Origin: an uncultured Collinsella sp.
GTDB lineage: Bacteria; Actinomycetota; Coriobacteriia; Coriobacteriales; Coriobacteriaceae
Length of the DNA: 15,313 bases
NCBI GenBank assembly: GCA_900757235.1
Contig: CAAENB010000089.1
Location: forward strand, 1-15,313
Reading direction: 5' to 3'
The notes beneath the pieces are model-generated. The model was given only the letters and a program-made list of their open reading frames with translations. It had not been told where the DNA came from and ran no database searches. The position numbers and the translations under genes were made by a program. Below are positions 6,772 to 13,264 of this stretch, piece after piece. Numbering within the stretch: position 1 is the first letter of the stretch; every line of letters starts with the position of its first letter.

Positions 6772-6814
6772 TACGAGTGGGCGATATGCAGACAGACATC
6801 GGTATGGACTCCAA

Positions 6815-6831
6815 TGTCTTGTTACAAGACA
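6815..6831 (+). other. 5' leader hairpin of the transporter mRNA
   Basis: TGTCTTG-TTA-CAAGACA, a 7-bp stem with a 3-base loop in the predicted leader, 23 bases before the start codon. Confidence 0.4.
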
Positions 6832-6854
6832 ATCGAGAAAAGAGAGGGAGCTCG

Positions 6855-8414
6855 ATGACTAACAAGATCGGTAAAAAGCGCAAGATCACATTCTGGACGC
6901 GCTTGGGCTTTGGTATGGGCGGCATGCTCAACTCCGGTGCCCTGAGCTTTACGCACAGCTACATGGTGCTGTTCCTGTCCACGGAGTGTGGTCTGTCCGC
7001 AGGCGAGGCTGCGCTGATCAGCTCGTTCGCCATCTATCTCAACGCCATTCTGTGCCCGCTCATGGGCTTTGTGGCCGATAACTTCTACGCTACTAAGATC
7101 GGCCGCATCTTTGGCCGCCGCCGTTTCTGGATCTTGCTGGCTATCCCGATGATGGTCGCCGAGCCGCTCATCTTTGTGGCTACGCCGTTTGGTTTCCCGT
7201 ACTACTTTGTGTTGTACCTGATCTACAACGTCGCGTACACGTTCTGCACCGCCAACCTGTCGCCGCTTACCATCGAGATGACCGACGACTTCAAGGAGCG
7301 TACGTACCTCACCGGCTACAAGCACCTCTTTGGTAACGCTGCCGGCTTCCTGATGGCAGCACTCGTCGGCTTTGGCTTTGGCACCTTCGGCGAGACCAAC
7401 CCGTTCAGCTACTTCATTATTGCTACGATTAACGCTTCGGTCATGGCAATCTCGCTGCTGTGCGTGTACCTGTCCACGTGGGAGCACACTCCCGAGGAGG
7501 TCGCTCAGGAGAAGATCGAGAGCGTCGGCGAGGGTATCAAGAAGTTTTTCATCGACGTTATCTCTACCTTCCGCAACAAGTCCTTCCGCAAGGTCCTGTA
7601 TGCGCAGGTCTCCACGAAGCTCGCCGCTGCCTGCTGGTCTGCGTGCCTGTCCTTCTTCATCGTCTACTGTCTGCAGATTCCTAAGTCCTACGAGTCCGTG
7701 ATGGAGATGCCCGGCAAGGTCGTCGCTATCGTCTGCACCGCCATCTGGGTCGCCCTCATGGCCAAGAAGGGCTTCCACAAGTCTTGGTACCTGGCAAATG
7801 TCGGTTGCGCCGCGTGCATCATCGCCTACAACTACTTCGCCTTTGGTCAGATCAACGGCACCTCCACGGTCGCCATCGCCATGATCGCCTACCCCATCAT
7901 CTTCGCCATCTGGAAGTTCTTCTACGTTGGCTTCCAGTATCTGCCCGATGTTCTGCTCAACTACATCCCCGATGTCGATGAGCTCATCACCCTGCGTCGT
8001 CGCGAGGGCATCTACAGCTCCGCACAGCAGCTCTGCCAGCAGATCGCCCAGGCTGTTGCCGTCAACGTATGGGCTATCGTCCTTGCTGCCTCCGGCTTCA
8101 TTCAGACCGCCGGCAACAGCGACGCCGTGACCCAGCCCGCCACCGTGCCTCTGTACATCTGCGGCTACATGCTCATCGGCTGCGCCGGCTTCTTCCTGCT
8201 CGCGGCCGTCCTTGCCCGCGGCATCAAGATTGACAAGGAGCAGTGCGACATCCTTTGCGACGAGATCCACCGTGTCAAGGAGGGTGGCAAGATGGCCGAC
8301 GTCAAGCCCGAGGTCAAGGCGCTTTGCGAGGAGCTCTCCGGCTTTAAGTACGAGGACTGCTTCGCCCACAACAATGTTGGCTTCCAGGACGGCAGCGTAA
8401 TTCCCGCCGAGTAG
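6855..8414 (+). CDS. GPH-family (MFS) galacturonide:cation symporter
   Basis: Integral membrane transporter of the glycoside-pentoside-hexuronide:cation symporter family, expected to have 12 helices. The diagnostic loop between helices 2 and 3 is visible: D75 followed by GRIFGRRRFWILL at about residues 83-95. Hydrophobic segments run through the protein up to the PLYICGYMLIGCAGFFLL stretch, then a polar tail of about 63 residues (from IKIDKEQ) lies in the cytosol. Length is 519 residues. ATG 6855 is chosen because GAGGGAG stands just upstream; the frame extends to GTG 6777, in the leader. The neighbours imply galacturonate or short oligogalacturonides as substrate; members of this family also take up disaccharides. 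It has its own operator-controlled promoter and terminator. Exact substrate is inferred. Confidence 0.88.
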   Translation: MTNKIGKKRKITFWTRLGFGMGGMLNSGALSFTHSYMVLFLSTECGLSAGEAALISSFAIYLNAILCPLMGFVADNFYATKIGRIFGRRRFWILLAIPMMVAEPLIFVATPFGFPYYFVLYLIYNVAYTFCTANLSPLTIEMTDDFKERTYLTGYKHLFGNAAGFLMAALVGFGFGTFGETNPFSYFIIATINASVMAISLLCVYLSTWEHTPEEVAQEKIESVGEGIKKFFIDVISTFRNKSFRKVLYAQVSTKLAAACWSACLSFFIVYCLQIPKSYESVMEMPGKVVAIVCTAIWVALMAKKGFHKSWYLANVGCAACIIAYNYFAFGQINGTSTVAIAMIAYPIIFAIWKFFYVGFQYLPDVLLNYIPDVDELITLRRREGIYSSAQQLCQQIAQAVAVNVWAIVLAASGFIQTAGNSDAVTQPATVPLYICGYMLIGCAGFFLLAAVLARGIKIDKEQCDILCDEIHRVKEGGKMADVKPEVKALCEELSGFKYEDCFAHNNVGFQDGSVIPAE

Positions 8415-8438
8415 GGCAGGCGCATCGTCCAAACCACA

Positions 8439-8482
8439 GGGCCGTGCCACCGGAGATCCACCGGCGGGTACGGCCCTTTTTT
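8439..8482 (+). terminator. Intrinsic terminator after the transporter gene
   Basis: GGGCCGTGCC (8439-8448) pairs with GGTACGGCCC (8467-8476) with one G/A mismatch; the inside of the loop contains further ACCGG/CCGG pairing, and six Ts follow (8477-8482). The GH28 gene downstream must therefore rely on read-through or an unseen promoter of its own. Confidence 0.85.
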
Positions 8483-8528
8483 AAAAACGAGTAGTATGAA
8501 CTTCTGATTACATTTGAGGGAGAGACCC

Positions 8529-10124
8529 ATGGAGACGAACGTTATCTGGCGCAATGCCCGCGCGGCCGTTATCGAGCTCGACGATGGCGGCTACTTTACC
8601 TGTGCCGATACGTGGGAGATCTTTGTCAACGATGAGCCCGCCGGTACCACGAATACGGTCGAGACCTATGTCGATGGCCTGACCCCCGGCAAGCGCAACC
8701 TGATCCGCTTTGTCTGCGGCGAGCGCGAGTTGAGCGTAGGCGTCACCACGCCGGCGGAGCCCTTTACCATCAACGTTCGCGACTGCGGAGCCAAGGGCGA
8801 TGCCGAGCACGATGACACCACCAACATTCAGGCTGCCATCATGGCCTGCCCCAAGGGCGGGCGCGTGCTGATCCCCGCCGGCAACTACCGCATCAAGTCC
8901 CTCTTCCTTAAGAGCAATATCAACATCGAGCTTGCCGAGGGCGCGGTGCTGCTGGCCCGTCACGAGCGCGCGGCGCTTGCCTACATTCCGGGCACGGTCA
9001 CGGGCGACGAGGGCGCCGGGTATGCCGGCACCGACATGCTGCCCCTGGGCCGCTGGGAAGGCGAGAGCTTTTCGACCTACTGTTCGACCTTTACGGGCCT
9101 GAGCGTGCACGACGTGTGCATCTATGGCCGCGGCGCCATCGACGGCCAGACCGATTTTGCCGAGGACAACTGGTGGAACAAGGACTTTAAGAACATCTTC
9201 CGTCCCGAGGAGGGCCGCGAGGTCGCCCGCCCGCGCATGATCTTCCTGTCCGAGTGCGAAAACGTGAGTCTTGCCGGCTTTACCGTGCGCAACAGCCCGG
9301 CGTGGAATATCCATCCCATTCTGTGCGAGCACGTCGATGCCCTGTGCCTGTCCATCGAGGGTCCCAAGAACTCCCACAACACCGACGGTTTCGATCCCGA
9401 GAGCTGCGGTTTTGTCCGCATCCTTGGATGTCAGTTCTCGGTGGGCGACGACTGCATCGCCATCAAGAGCGGCAAACTGGGCATTGAACCCGAGCTCCGT
9501 CCCGCCACGCACGACGTGCTGATCTCGCACTGCTACATGCACGACGGCCACGGCGCCGTGGTGCTGGGATCCGAGGCCGCCGGCGGCATCAAGGACCTCA
9601 CCGTGAGCAAGTGCCTCTTTGAGCGCACCGACCGCGGCCTGCGCGTCAAGACACGCCGCGGACGCGGCAAGGACGCCGTCAACGAGGGCATCACCTTCGA
9701 GCACATTCGCATGGATAAGGTGCTCACGCCCTTCGTGGTCAACTCGTTCTACTTCTGCGACAAGGACGGCAAGACCGACTACGTTCAGTCTCGCGAGGCG
9801 CTGCCCGTCGACGACCGTACGCCCGGCTTTGGCGCCACGACGTTTTGCGATATCGAGGCCACCAACTGCCATGCGGCCGCGGCCTATATCACGGGCCTTC
9901 CCGAGAGCAAGGTGACGCGCCTGACGTTCCAGGATGTCCATGTGACCTTTGCCGCCGATGCCGAGCCCTTTGTGCCGGCCATGGCCTGCGGCGTGGAGCC
10001 CATGGTGCGCCAGGGCATCATCGCGCGGAACGTGAAAGTCCTCGACCTGCAGAACGTGCGCATCGAGGGTCAGGATGGCGACGAGCTGCAGCTGCAAAAC
10101 GTCGACAAGGTTATCCGCGCGTAG
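8529..10124 (+). CDS. GH28 polygalacturonase, probably cytosolic exo-acting
   Basis: Hydrolyses alpha-1,4-galacturonosyl bonds to release galacturonate. The canonical GH28 motifs are all present: N284-T-D286 in HNTDGFDP, D307-D308 in GDDCIAIKSG, G340-H341-G342 in GHGAVVLGS and R372-V-K374. An N-terminal beta-rich, fibronectin-III-like segment (about residues 1-78) precedes the right-handed beta-helix, which opens with INVRDCGAKGD. Such an N-terminal module is known in bacterial exo-polygalacturonases, so exo-action is inferred. The 531-residue product has no signal peptide and should be cytosolic. ATG 8529 follows GAGGGAGAG; an in-frame TTG at 8514 is less likely. It starts 114 bp after the transporter stop, past a terminator, with no LacI-type operator. 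Confidence 0.93.
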   Translation: METNVIWRNARAAVIELDDGGYFTCADTWEIFVNDEPAGTTNTVETYVDGLTPGKRNLIRFVCGERELSVGVTTPAEPFTINVRDCGAKGDAEHDDTTNIQAAIMACPKGGRVLIPAGNYRIKSLFLKSNINIELAEGAVLLARHERAALAYIPGTVTGDEGAGYAGTDMLPLGRWEGESFSTYCSTFTGLSVHDVCIYGRGAIDGQTDFAEDNWWNKDFKNIFRPEEGREVARPRMIFLSECENVSLAGFTVRNSPAWNIHPILCEHVDALCLSIEGPKNSHNTDGFDPESCGFVRILGCQFSVGDDCIAIKSGKLGIEPELRPATHDVLISHCYMHDGHGAVVLGSEAAGGIKDLTVSKCLFERTDRGLRVKTRRGRGKDAVNEGITFEHIRMDKVLTPFVVNSFYFCDKDGKTDYVQSREALPVDDRTPGFGATTFCDIEATNCHAAAAYITGLPESKVTRLTFQDVHVTFAADAEPFVPAMACGVEPMVRQGIIARNVKVLDLQNVRIEGQDGDELQLQNVDKVIRA

Positions 10125-10161
10125 GGTAGTGCTCCTGCACAAGTGAATACGGCATGTTGAG

Positions 10162-10197
10162 GCGTGCGACGGTCGGGTCTGCCCGGCTGTCGCACGC
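10162..10197 (+). terminator. Hairpin after the GH28 gene
   Basis: GCGTGCGAC (10162-10170) pairs with GTCGCACGC (10189-10197), with inner GGG/CCC pairing. AATCTAT follows rather than a U-tract, so it may be a weak terminator or only an mRNA 3' stabiliser. Confidence 0.5.
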
Positions 10198-10255
10198 AAT
10201 CTATAGGTGCCGGTATTGCACGGTGGGTGTTCTGTGACAGAAAGCGTAATGACAG

Positions 10256-12421
10256 ATGAGTGGTAAAGAACAGCTCTTTGAGGTATCGCTCGAACGCGAA
10301 GGCGCGTATCGCAGCATTTCGGCGGCGCTCGAGGCGGCGGAGCGGTGTGTGCCCGATGCGACCGTGCCGGTGCGCGTGCTGGTGGCGCCGGGTGAGTACC
10401 GCGAACGGGTCGAAATTCGTCGTCCGCATGTGACGCTCGAGGGCGAGACGGCCGACAGCGTGCGTATCGTGGGAGGCCTGGGTGCCAAGATGCCTTCGGA
10501 AGATGGTAGCTGCCAGGATGGAAGACTCGGCACCTTCCGTACGTACACGGTGCTGGTCGATGCCGACGACGTGACGCTTGCGGGTCTAACAATCGAAAAC
10601 AACGCCGGTGATGGGCGCGAGGTCGGCCAGGCGATTGCCCTGTATGCCGATGGTGACCGCCTGGTTGTCGATGCCTGCTGCATTAAGGGACACCAGGACA
10701 CGCTCTTTTTGGGGCCGCTGCCGCCGCGCGAGGCCAAGCCGGGCGGCTTTATAGGCCCCAAGCAGTTCGCCCCGCGCCGCGTGGGGCGGCAGTATTTTCG
10801 ACGTTGCCGGATCGAGGGCGATGTCGACTTTATCTTTGGCGGCGCGCGTGCCTACTTTGAGGGGTGTGAGATTCGCTCACTCAACCGCGATATGGATGTC
10901 AACGGGTATGTAACGGCAGCCTCCACGCCTCAGGGCGAGCCGTACGGATTTGTGTTTCATGGCTGTTCGTTTACAGCCGATGAGGGCATTGCCCCCGGAT
11001 CGGTCTATCTGGGTCGTCCATGGCGCGAGTGGGCCCAGACCGTTTTGCTCGAATGCTGGCTGGGCTCCCATATTTCACTCGAGGGCTGGTGGGATTGGAA
11101 TAAGCCAGCGGCACATGACGGCACCCTGTATGCCGGCGGTACCCTGTTTGGCCCGGCGGGTGATACTGCCGCTTGGGTGCCGTGGGCGCATTGCCTGACC
11201 GGTCAGGATTCCGAACGCTATGCGCGTGACCGAGTTCTTGCCGGCACGGATGGTTGGGATCCCGAGGGCGGCGACGGTGATGCGGTAGAGACGGCCGGGC
11301 TATCTGCCAATGGCCGCACCGTGCACATCGAGACGTACTACGAGGACGAACCTGCGTTGCGCGCCCGACTGAAGCGCGAAGGGCGCTCGGCCGCATTTAC
11401 GGGCAAGACTCCCACAGACTTTGAGGCATGGAAGGCTGCGACCAGGACTCGTCTGTACGATATTTTGGGTCTTTCGCTTATGGACCGCGCCCCGATTGAG
11501 ATTCGTGAGCTCAATCGCGTGCGGGTTGCCGGCAGCATCGTGCGTACTCATGCGGTGTTGCAGGTTGAGCACGATGTGTGGATGCCGTTTTACCTGTTGG
11601 AGCCGTCCCGCCCCAAGCTTGACGAGCGGGGACTCAAGCGCTGCTATATCTGCCCGCATGGTCACCAGGGGGCGGGTGCTGCAAGCATAGCCGGTGTTGC
11701 GGGCGTGCCGGCGGTCGACGATGCCGTGCGTAAGTTCAATTACGACTACGGTCTGCGTTTGGCGCGCATGGGTTACGTGACCGTCTGCCCCGATGCCCGC
11801 GGTTGGGGGTATCGCCGCGATTGGAAGGGCCAGGGCGACGACGAGAACAGCTACCTGCGCGGTACGTGTCTGAATCAAGCACGTATGGCCGAGCCGCTGG
11901 GTCTTACGGTCGCGGGCCTCAACGCCTGGGACAACATGCGCTTGATTGATTACTTGGAGACACGCGGTGACATTGCCCTGGACGACCTGGGCTGCTTTGG
12001 TTTTTCGGGCGGCGGTTACATGACGTTGTACCTGGCCGCGCTTGACCCGCGCGTGCGCAAGGCGTTTGTCTCGGGCTATCTGTACGGTGTCGATGACTCG
12101 CTGCTGCATCTCAACGGCAACTGCAGTTGCAATTACACGCCTGGACTCTGGCGTCTGCTCGACATGGGCGACATTGCCTCGCTTATCGCGCCACGGCCGC
12201 TCTTGGTTCAGAGCTGCGAGAAAGACCATCTCAACGGCGCCCGCGGGCTTGCGAACGTAGACGAGCAGCTCGATATCGTTCGCGACGCCTACGCGCTGCT
12301 GGGCAAGGATGAAAACCTTCTGCACGAGGTCTGCCCGGGTGGACACCACCTGGGCGTGGCGCATCTTGCCGAGGATATCGAATGGCTCGATTCGCAAGTT
12401 GCGGAATGCGCCCACGCATAG
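10256..12421 (+). CDS. Fused CE8 pectin methylesterase and alpha/beta-hydrolase esterase
   Basis: A 721-residue two-domain esterase. Residues 1 to about 320 are a CE8 pectin methylesterase beta-helix: G145-HQDTL with acid/base D148, GDVDFIFGG with nucleophile D191, and YLGRPWREW with R254. Residues about 345-721 are an alpha/beta hydrolase resembling the Abhydrolase_7/acetyl-xylan-esterase group, with nucleophile S584 in GFSGGG, an acidic residue at E655 or D657 and H697/H698 in GGHHLG. The first domain removes methyl esters from galacturonan; the second may remove acetyl groups or also act on methyl esters, since the CE19 pectin methylesterases are alpha/beta hydrolases. No signal peptide is visible, unlike usual secreted CE8 enzymes. 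ATG 10256 has only a weak upstream ribosome site. It follows the GH28 gene by 131 bp. Confidence 0.9.
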   Translation: MSGKEQLFEVSLEREGAYRSISAALEAAERCVPDATVPVRVLVAPGEYRERVEIRRPHVTLEGETADSVRIVGGLGAKMPSEDGSCQDGRLGTFRTYTVLVDADDVTLAGLTIENNAGDGREVGQAIALYADGDRLVVDACCIKGHQDTLFLGPLPPREAKPGGFIGPKQFAPRRVGRQYFRRCRIEGDVDFIFGGARAYFEGCEIRSLNRDMDVNGYVTAASTPQGEPYGFVFHGCSFTADEGIAPGSVYLGRPWREWAQTVLLECWLGSHISLEGWWDWNKPAAHDGTLYAGGTLFGPAGDTAAWVPWAHCLTGQDSERYARDRVLAGTDGWDPEGGDGDAVETAGLSANGRTVHIETYYEDEPALRARLKREGRSAAFTGKTPTDFEAWKAATRTRLYDILGLSLMDRAPIEIRELNRVRVAGSIVRTHAVLQVEHDVWMPFYLLEPSRPKLDERGLKRCYICPHGHQGAGAASIAGVAGVPAVDDAVRKFNYDYGLRLARMGYVTVCPDARGWGYRRDWKGQGDDENSYLRGTCLNQARMAEPLGLTVAGLNAWDNMRLIDYLETRGDIALDDLGCFGFSGGGYMTLYLAALDPRVRKAFVSGYLYGVDDSLLHLNGNCSCNYTPGLWRLLDMGDIASLIAPRPLLVQSCEKDHLNGARGLANVDEQLDIVRDAYALLGKDENLLHEVCPGGHHLGVAHLAEDIEWLDSQVAECAHA

Positions 12422-12489
12422 CCCCTCGGATGTTGCGAATGAACGGTATGTACCTGTATGACCGCCGGTGTGCGGGTGAGGAGAAGAAT

Positions 12490-13158
12490 ATGGAAACGAA
12501 AAACTTGAGCGAATCGACCATCTGCTGCTTTGGCGATTCGACCACCTGGGGCGATAACGGATGCGGCGGGGGAGGTAACGACATCTCCTGGACCTCGCAC
12601 CTGGGTGCGCTGCTGGGCGGCGCTACGGTCGAGAACTTTGGTATTAAGGGTTCGCGTATTGCCGTCAAGGCCGACCGTGGCGATTCGTTTGTCGAGCGCT
12701 TGGACGGCATCGATCACGCGGCAGACATCTGCACCGTCTTTGGCGGCGTTAACGACTTTAGCCGTAACGTGCCGCTAGGCGAGCCGGGCAGCACCGACGT
12801 GCACGAGTTCTACGGTGCGCTCGACTACCTGATCCGCACCATCACGGCGCGCTCGCCTCAGGCAAAGCTGGTGTTTATGACGCCGTGCAAGACGAGCGGC
12901 AAACACGAGAAGGATATTCCGGCAAGCAACGAGGCCAACCATCTGGGCCTGACGCAAGACGCCTATGTGCGCGCGATGCTGGAGGTCTGCGATCGCTACT
13001 CGGTGCCGGTGATCGACCTGTATGCGCAAAGCGGCATCAGCCCGTTTTTGCCGGAGCACCGCGAGCTCTACATGCCGGACGGTCTGCATTACAGCCCTGC
13101 CGGCTATGAGCGCTTGGCGCATCGCATTGCCGCGGCTCTCACCGCCGTTTGCCGCTAA
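12490..13158 (+). CDS. SGNH/GDSL-family esterase
   Basis: A 222-residue SGNH hydrolase, probably an acetylesterase acting on pectin-derived sugars or oligosaccharides. The four blocks are visible: FGDST with S17, NFGIKGSR with the block II glycine, GGVNDF with N88, and DGLHYSP with D197 and H200. The serine so near the N-terminus leaves no room for a signal peptide, so the enzyme is cytosolic. ATG 12490 has a strong GAGGAGA site at 12477-12483; the frame is open upstream to 12382, overlapping the previous gene, but without ribosome-site support. It lies 68 bp after the fused esterase and is probably co-transcribed with it. Similarity to rhamnogalacturonan acetylesterases (CE12) is suggested by context only. 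Confidence 0.88.
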   Translation: METKNLSESTICCFGDSTTWGDNGCGGGGNDISWTSHLGALLGGATVENFGIKGSRIAVKADRGDSFVERLDGIDHAADICTVFGGVNDFSRNVPLGEPGSTDVHEFYGALDYLIRTITARSPQAKLVFMTPCKTSGKHEKDIPASNEANHLGLTQDAYVRAMLEVCDRYSVPVIDLYAQSGISPFLPEHRELYMPDGLHYSPAGYERLAHRIAAALTAVCR

Positions 13159-13173
13159 AAGGATGCCGTTTGC

Positions 13174-13209
13174 GGGGATTATAGGGTTAACGTTCACCCT
13201 ATAATCCCC
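13174..13209. promoter_or_regulatory. 36-bp palindrome containing operator C1
   Basis: The arms 13174-13191 and 13192-13209 are complementary at 17 of 18 positions, the only mismatch being T13188/C13195. The core 13184-13199 is GGGTTAACGTTCACCC, a LacI-type operator. The dyad begins 15 bp after the SGNH stop codon, so as RNA it forms a long hairpin (followed by TTCGCGTT, a poor U-tract) and may also end that transcript. TATAAT occurs in both orientations (13200-13205 plus, 13178-13183 minus), without a good -35 partner. Confidence 0.75.
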
Positions 13210-13222
13210 TTCGCGTTACACT
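13193..13222 (+). promoter_or_regulatory. Predicted GH105 promoter
   Basis: TTCACC (13193-13198) inside operator C1, an 18-bp spacer and TACACT (13217-13222, 4/6 match) give a start near 13229, within operator C2. The geometry repeats that of the uxaC promoter exactly. The TATAAT at 13200 is too close to TTCACC to be its partner. Confidence 0.55.
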
Positions 13223-13223
13223 A

Positions 13224-13239
13224 GGGTTAACGTTCACCC
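13224..13239. promoter_or_regulatory. LacI-type operator C2 (GH105 downstream)
   Basis: GGGTTAACGTTCACCC, identical over 16 bases to the core of operator C1 and centred 40 bp downstream of it, over the predicted transcription start. Confidence 0.75.
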
Positions 13240-13264
13240 ATCAAAAACGTCAGAGGGGACAGCA

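Larger units (their letters stand above)
6557..6854. other. Transporter control region (no gene)
   Basis: Together with the terminator above, 380 bases lie between the uxaA stop and the transporter start. The stretch holds a lone operator (6595-6610), the 24-bp dyad (6680-6703), paired operators at 6716-6731 and 6756-6771 around the promoter, and a leader hairpin (6815-6831). I see no coding sequence; the transporter frame opens at GTG 6777 but without a supporting ribosome site. Confidence 0.7.

Noticed and set aside
6777..6854. GTG 6777 as the transporter start
   Set aside because: It adds 26 polar residues encoded by the leader and its hairpin; ATG 6855 has a ribosome site and fits the family N-terminus.
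6822..8450. 542-codon antisense frame over the transporter
   Set aside because: Shadow frame, hydrophilic and repetitive; the sense strand encodes a clear GPH symporter.
8508..10592. 694-codon antisense frame over GH28 and the next gene
   Set aside because: It spans an intergenic hairpin and two well-supported sense genes; no domain recognised.
12382..12489. Upstream start of the SGNH esterase overlapping the previous gene
   Set aside because: GAGGAGA directly precedes ATG 12490, and the added residues do not resemble a signal peptide or a family extension.
13144..13173. Direct repeat GCCGTTTGC at 13144 and 13165
   Set aside because: Only two short copies, one inside the end of the SGNH coding sequence; probably chance.
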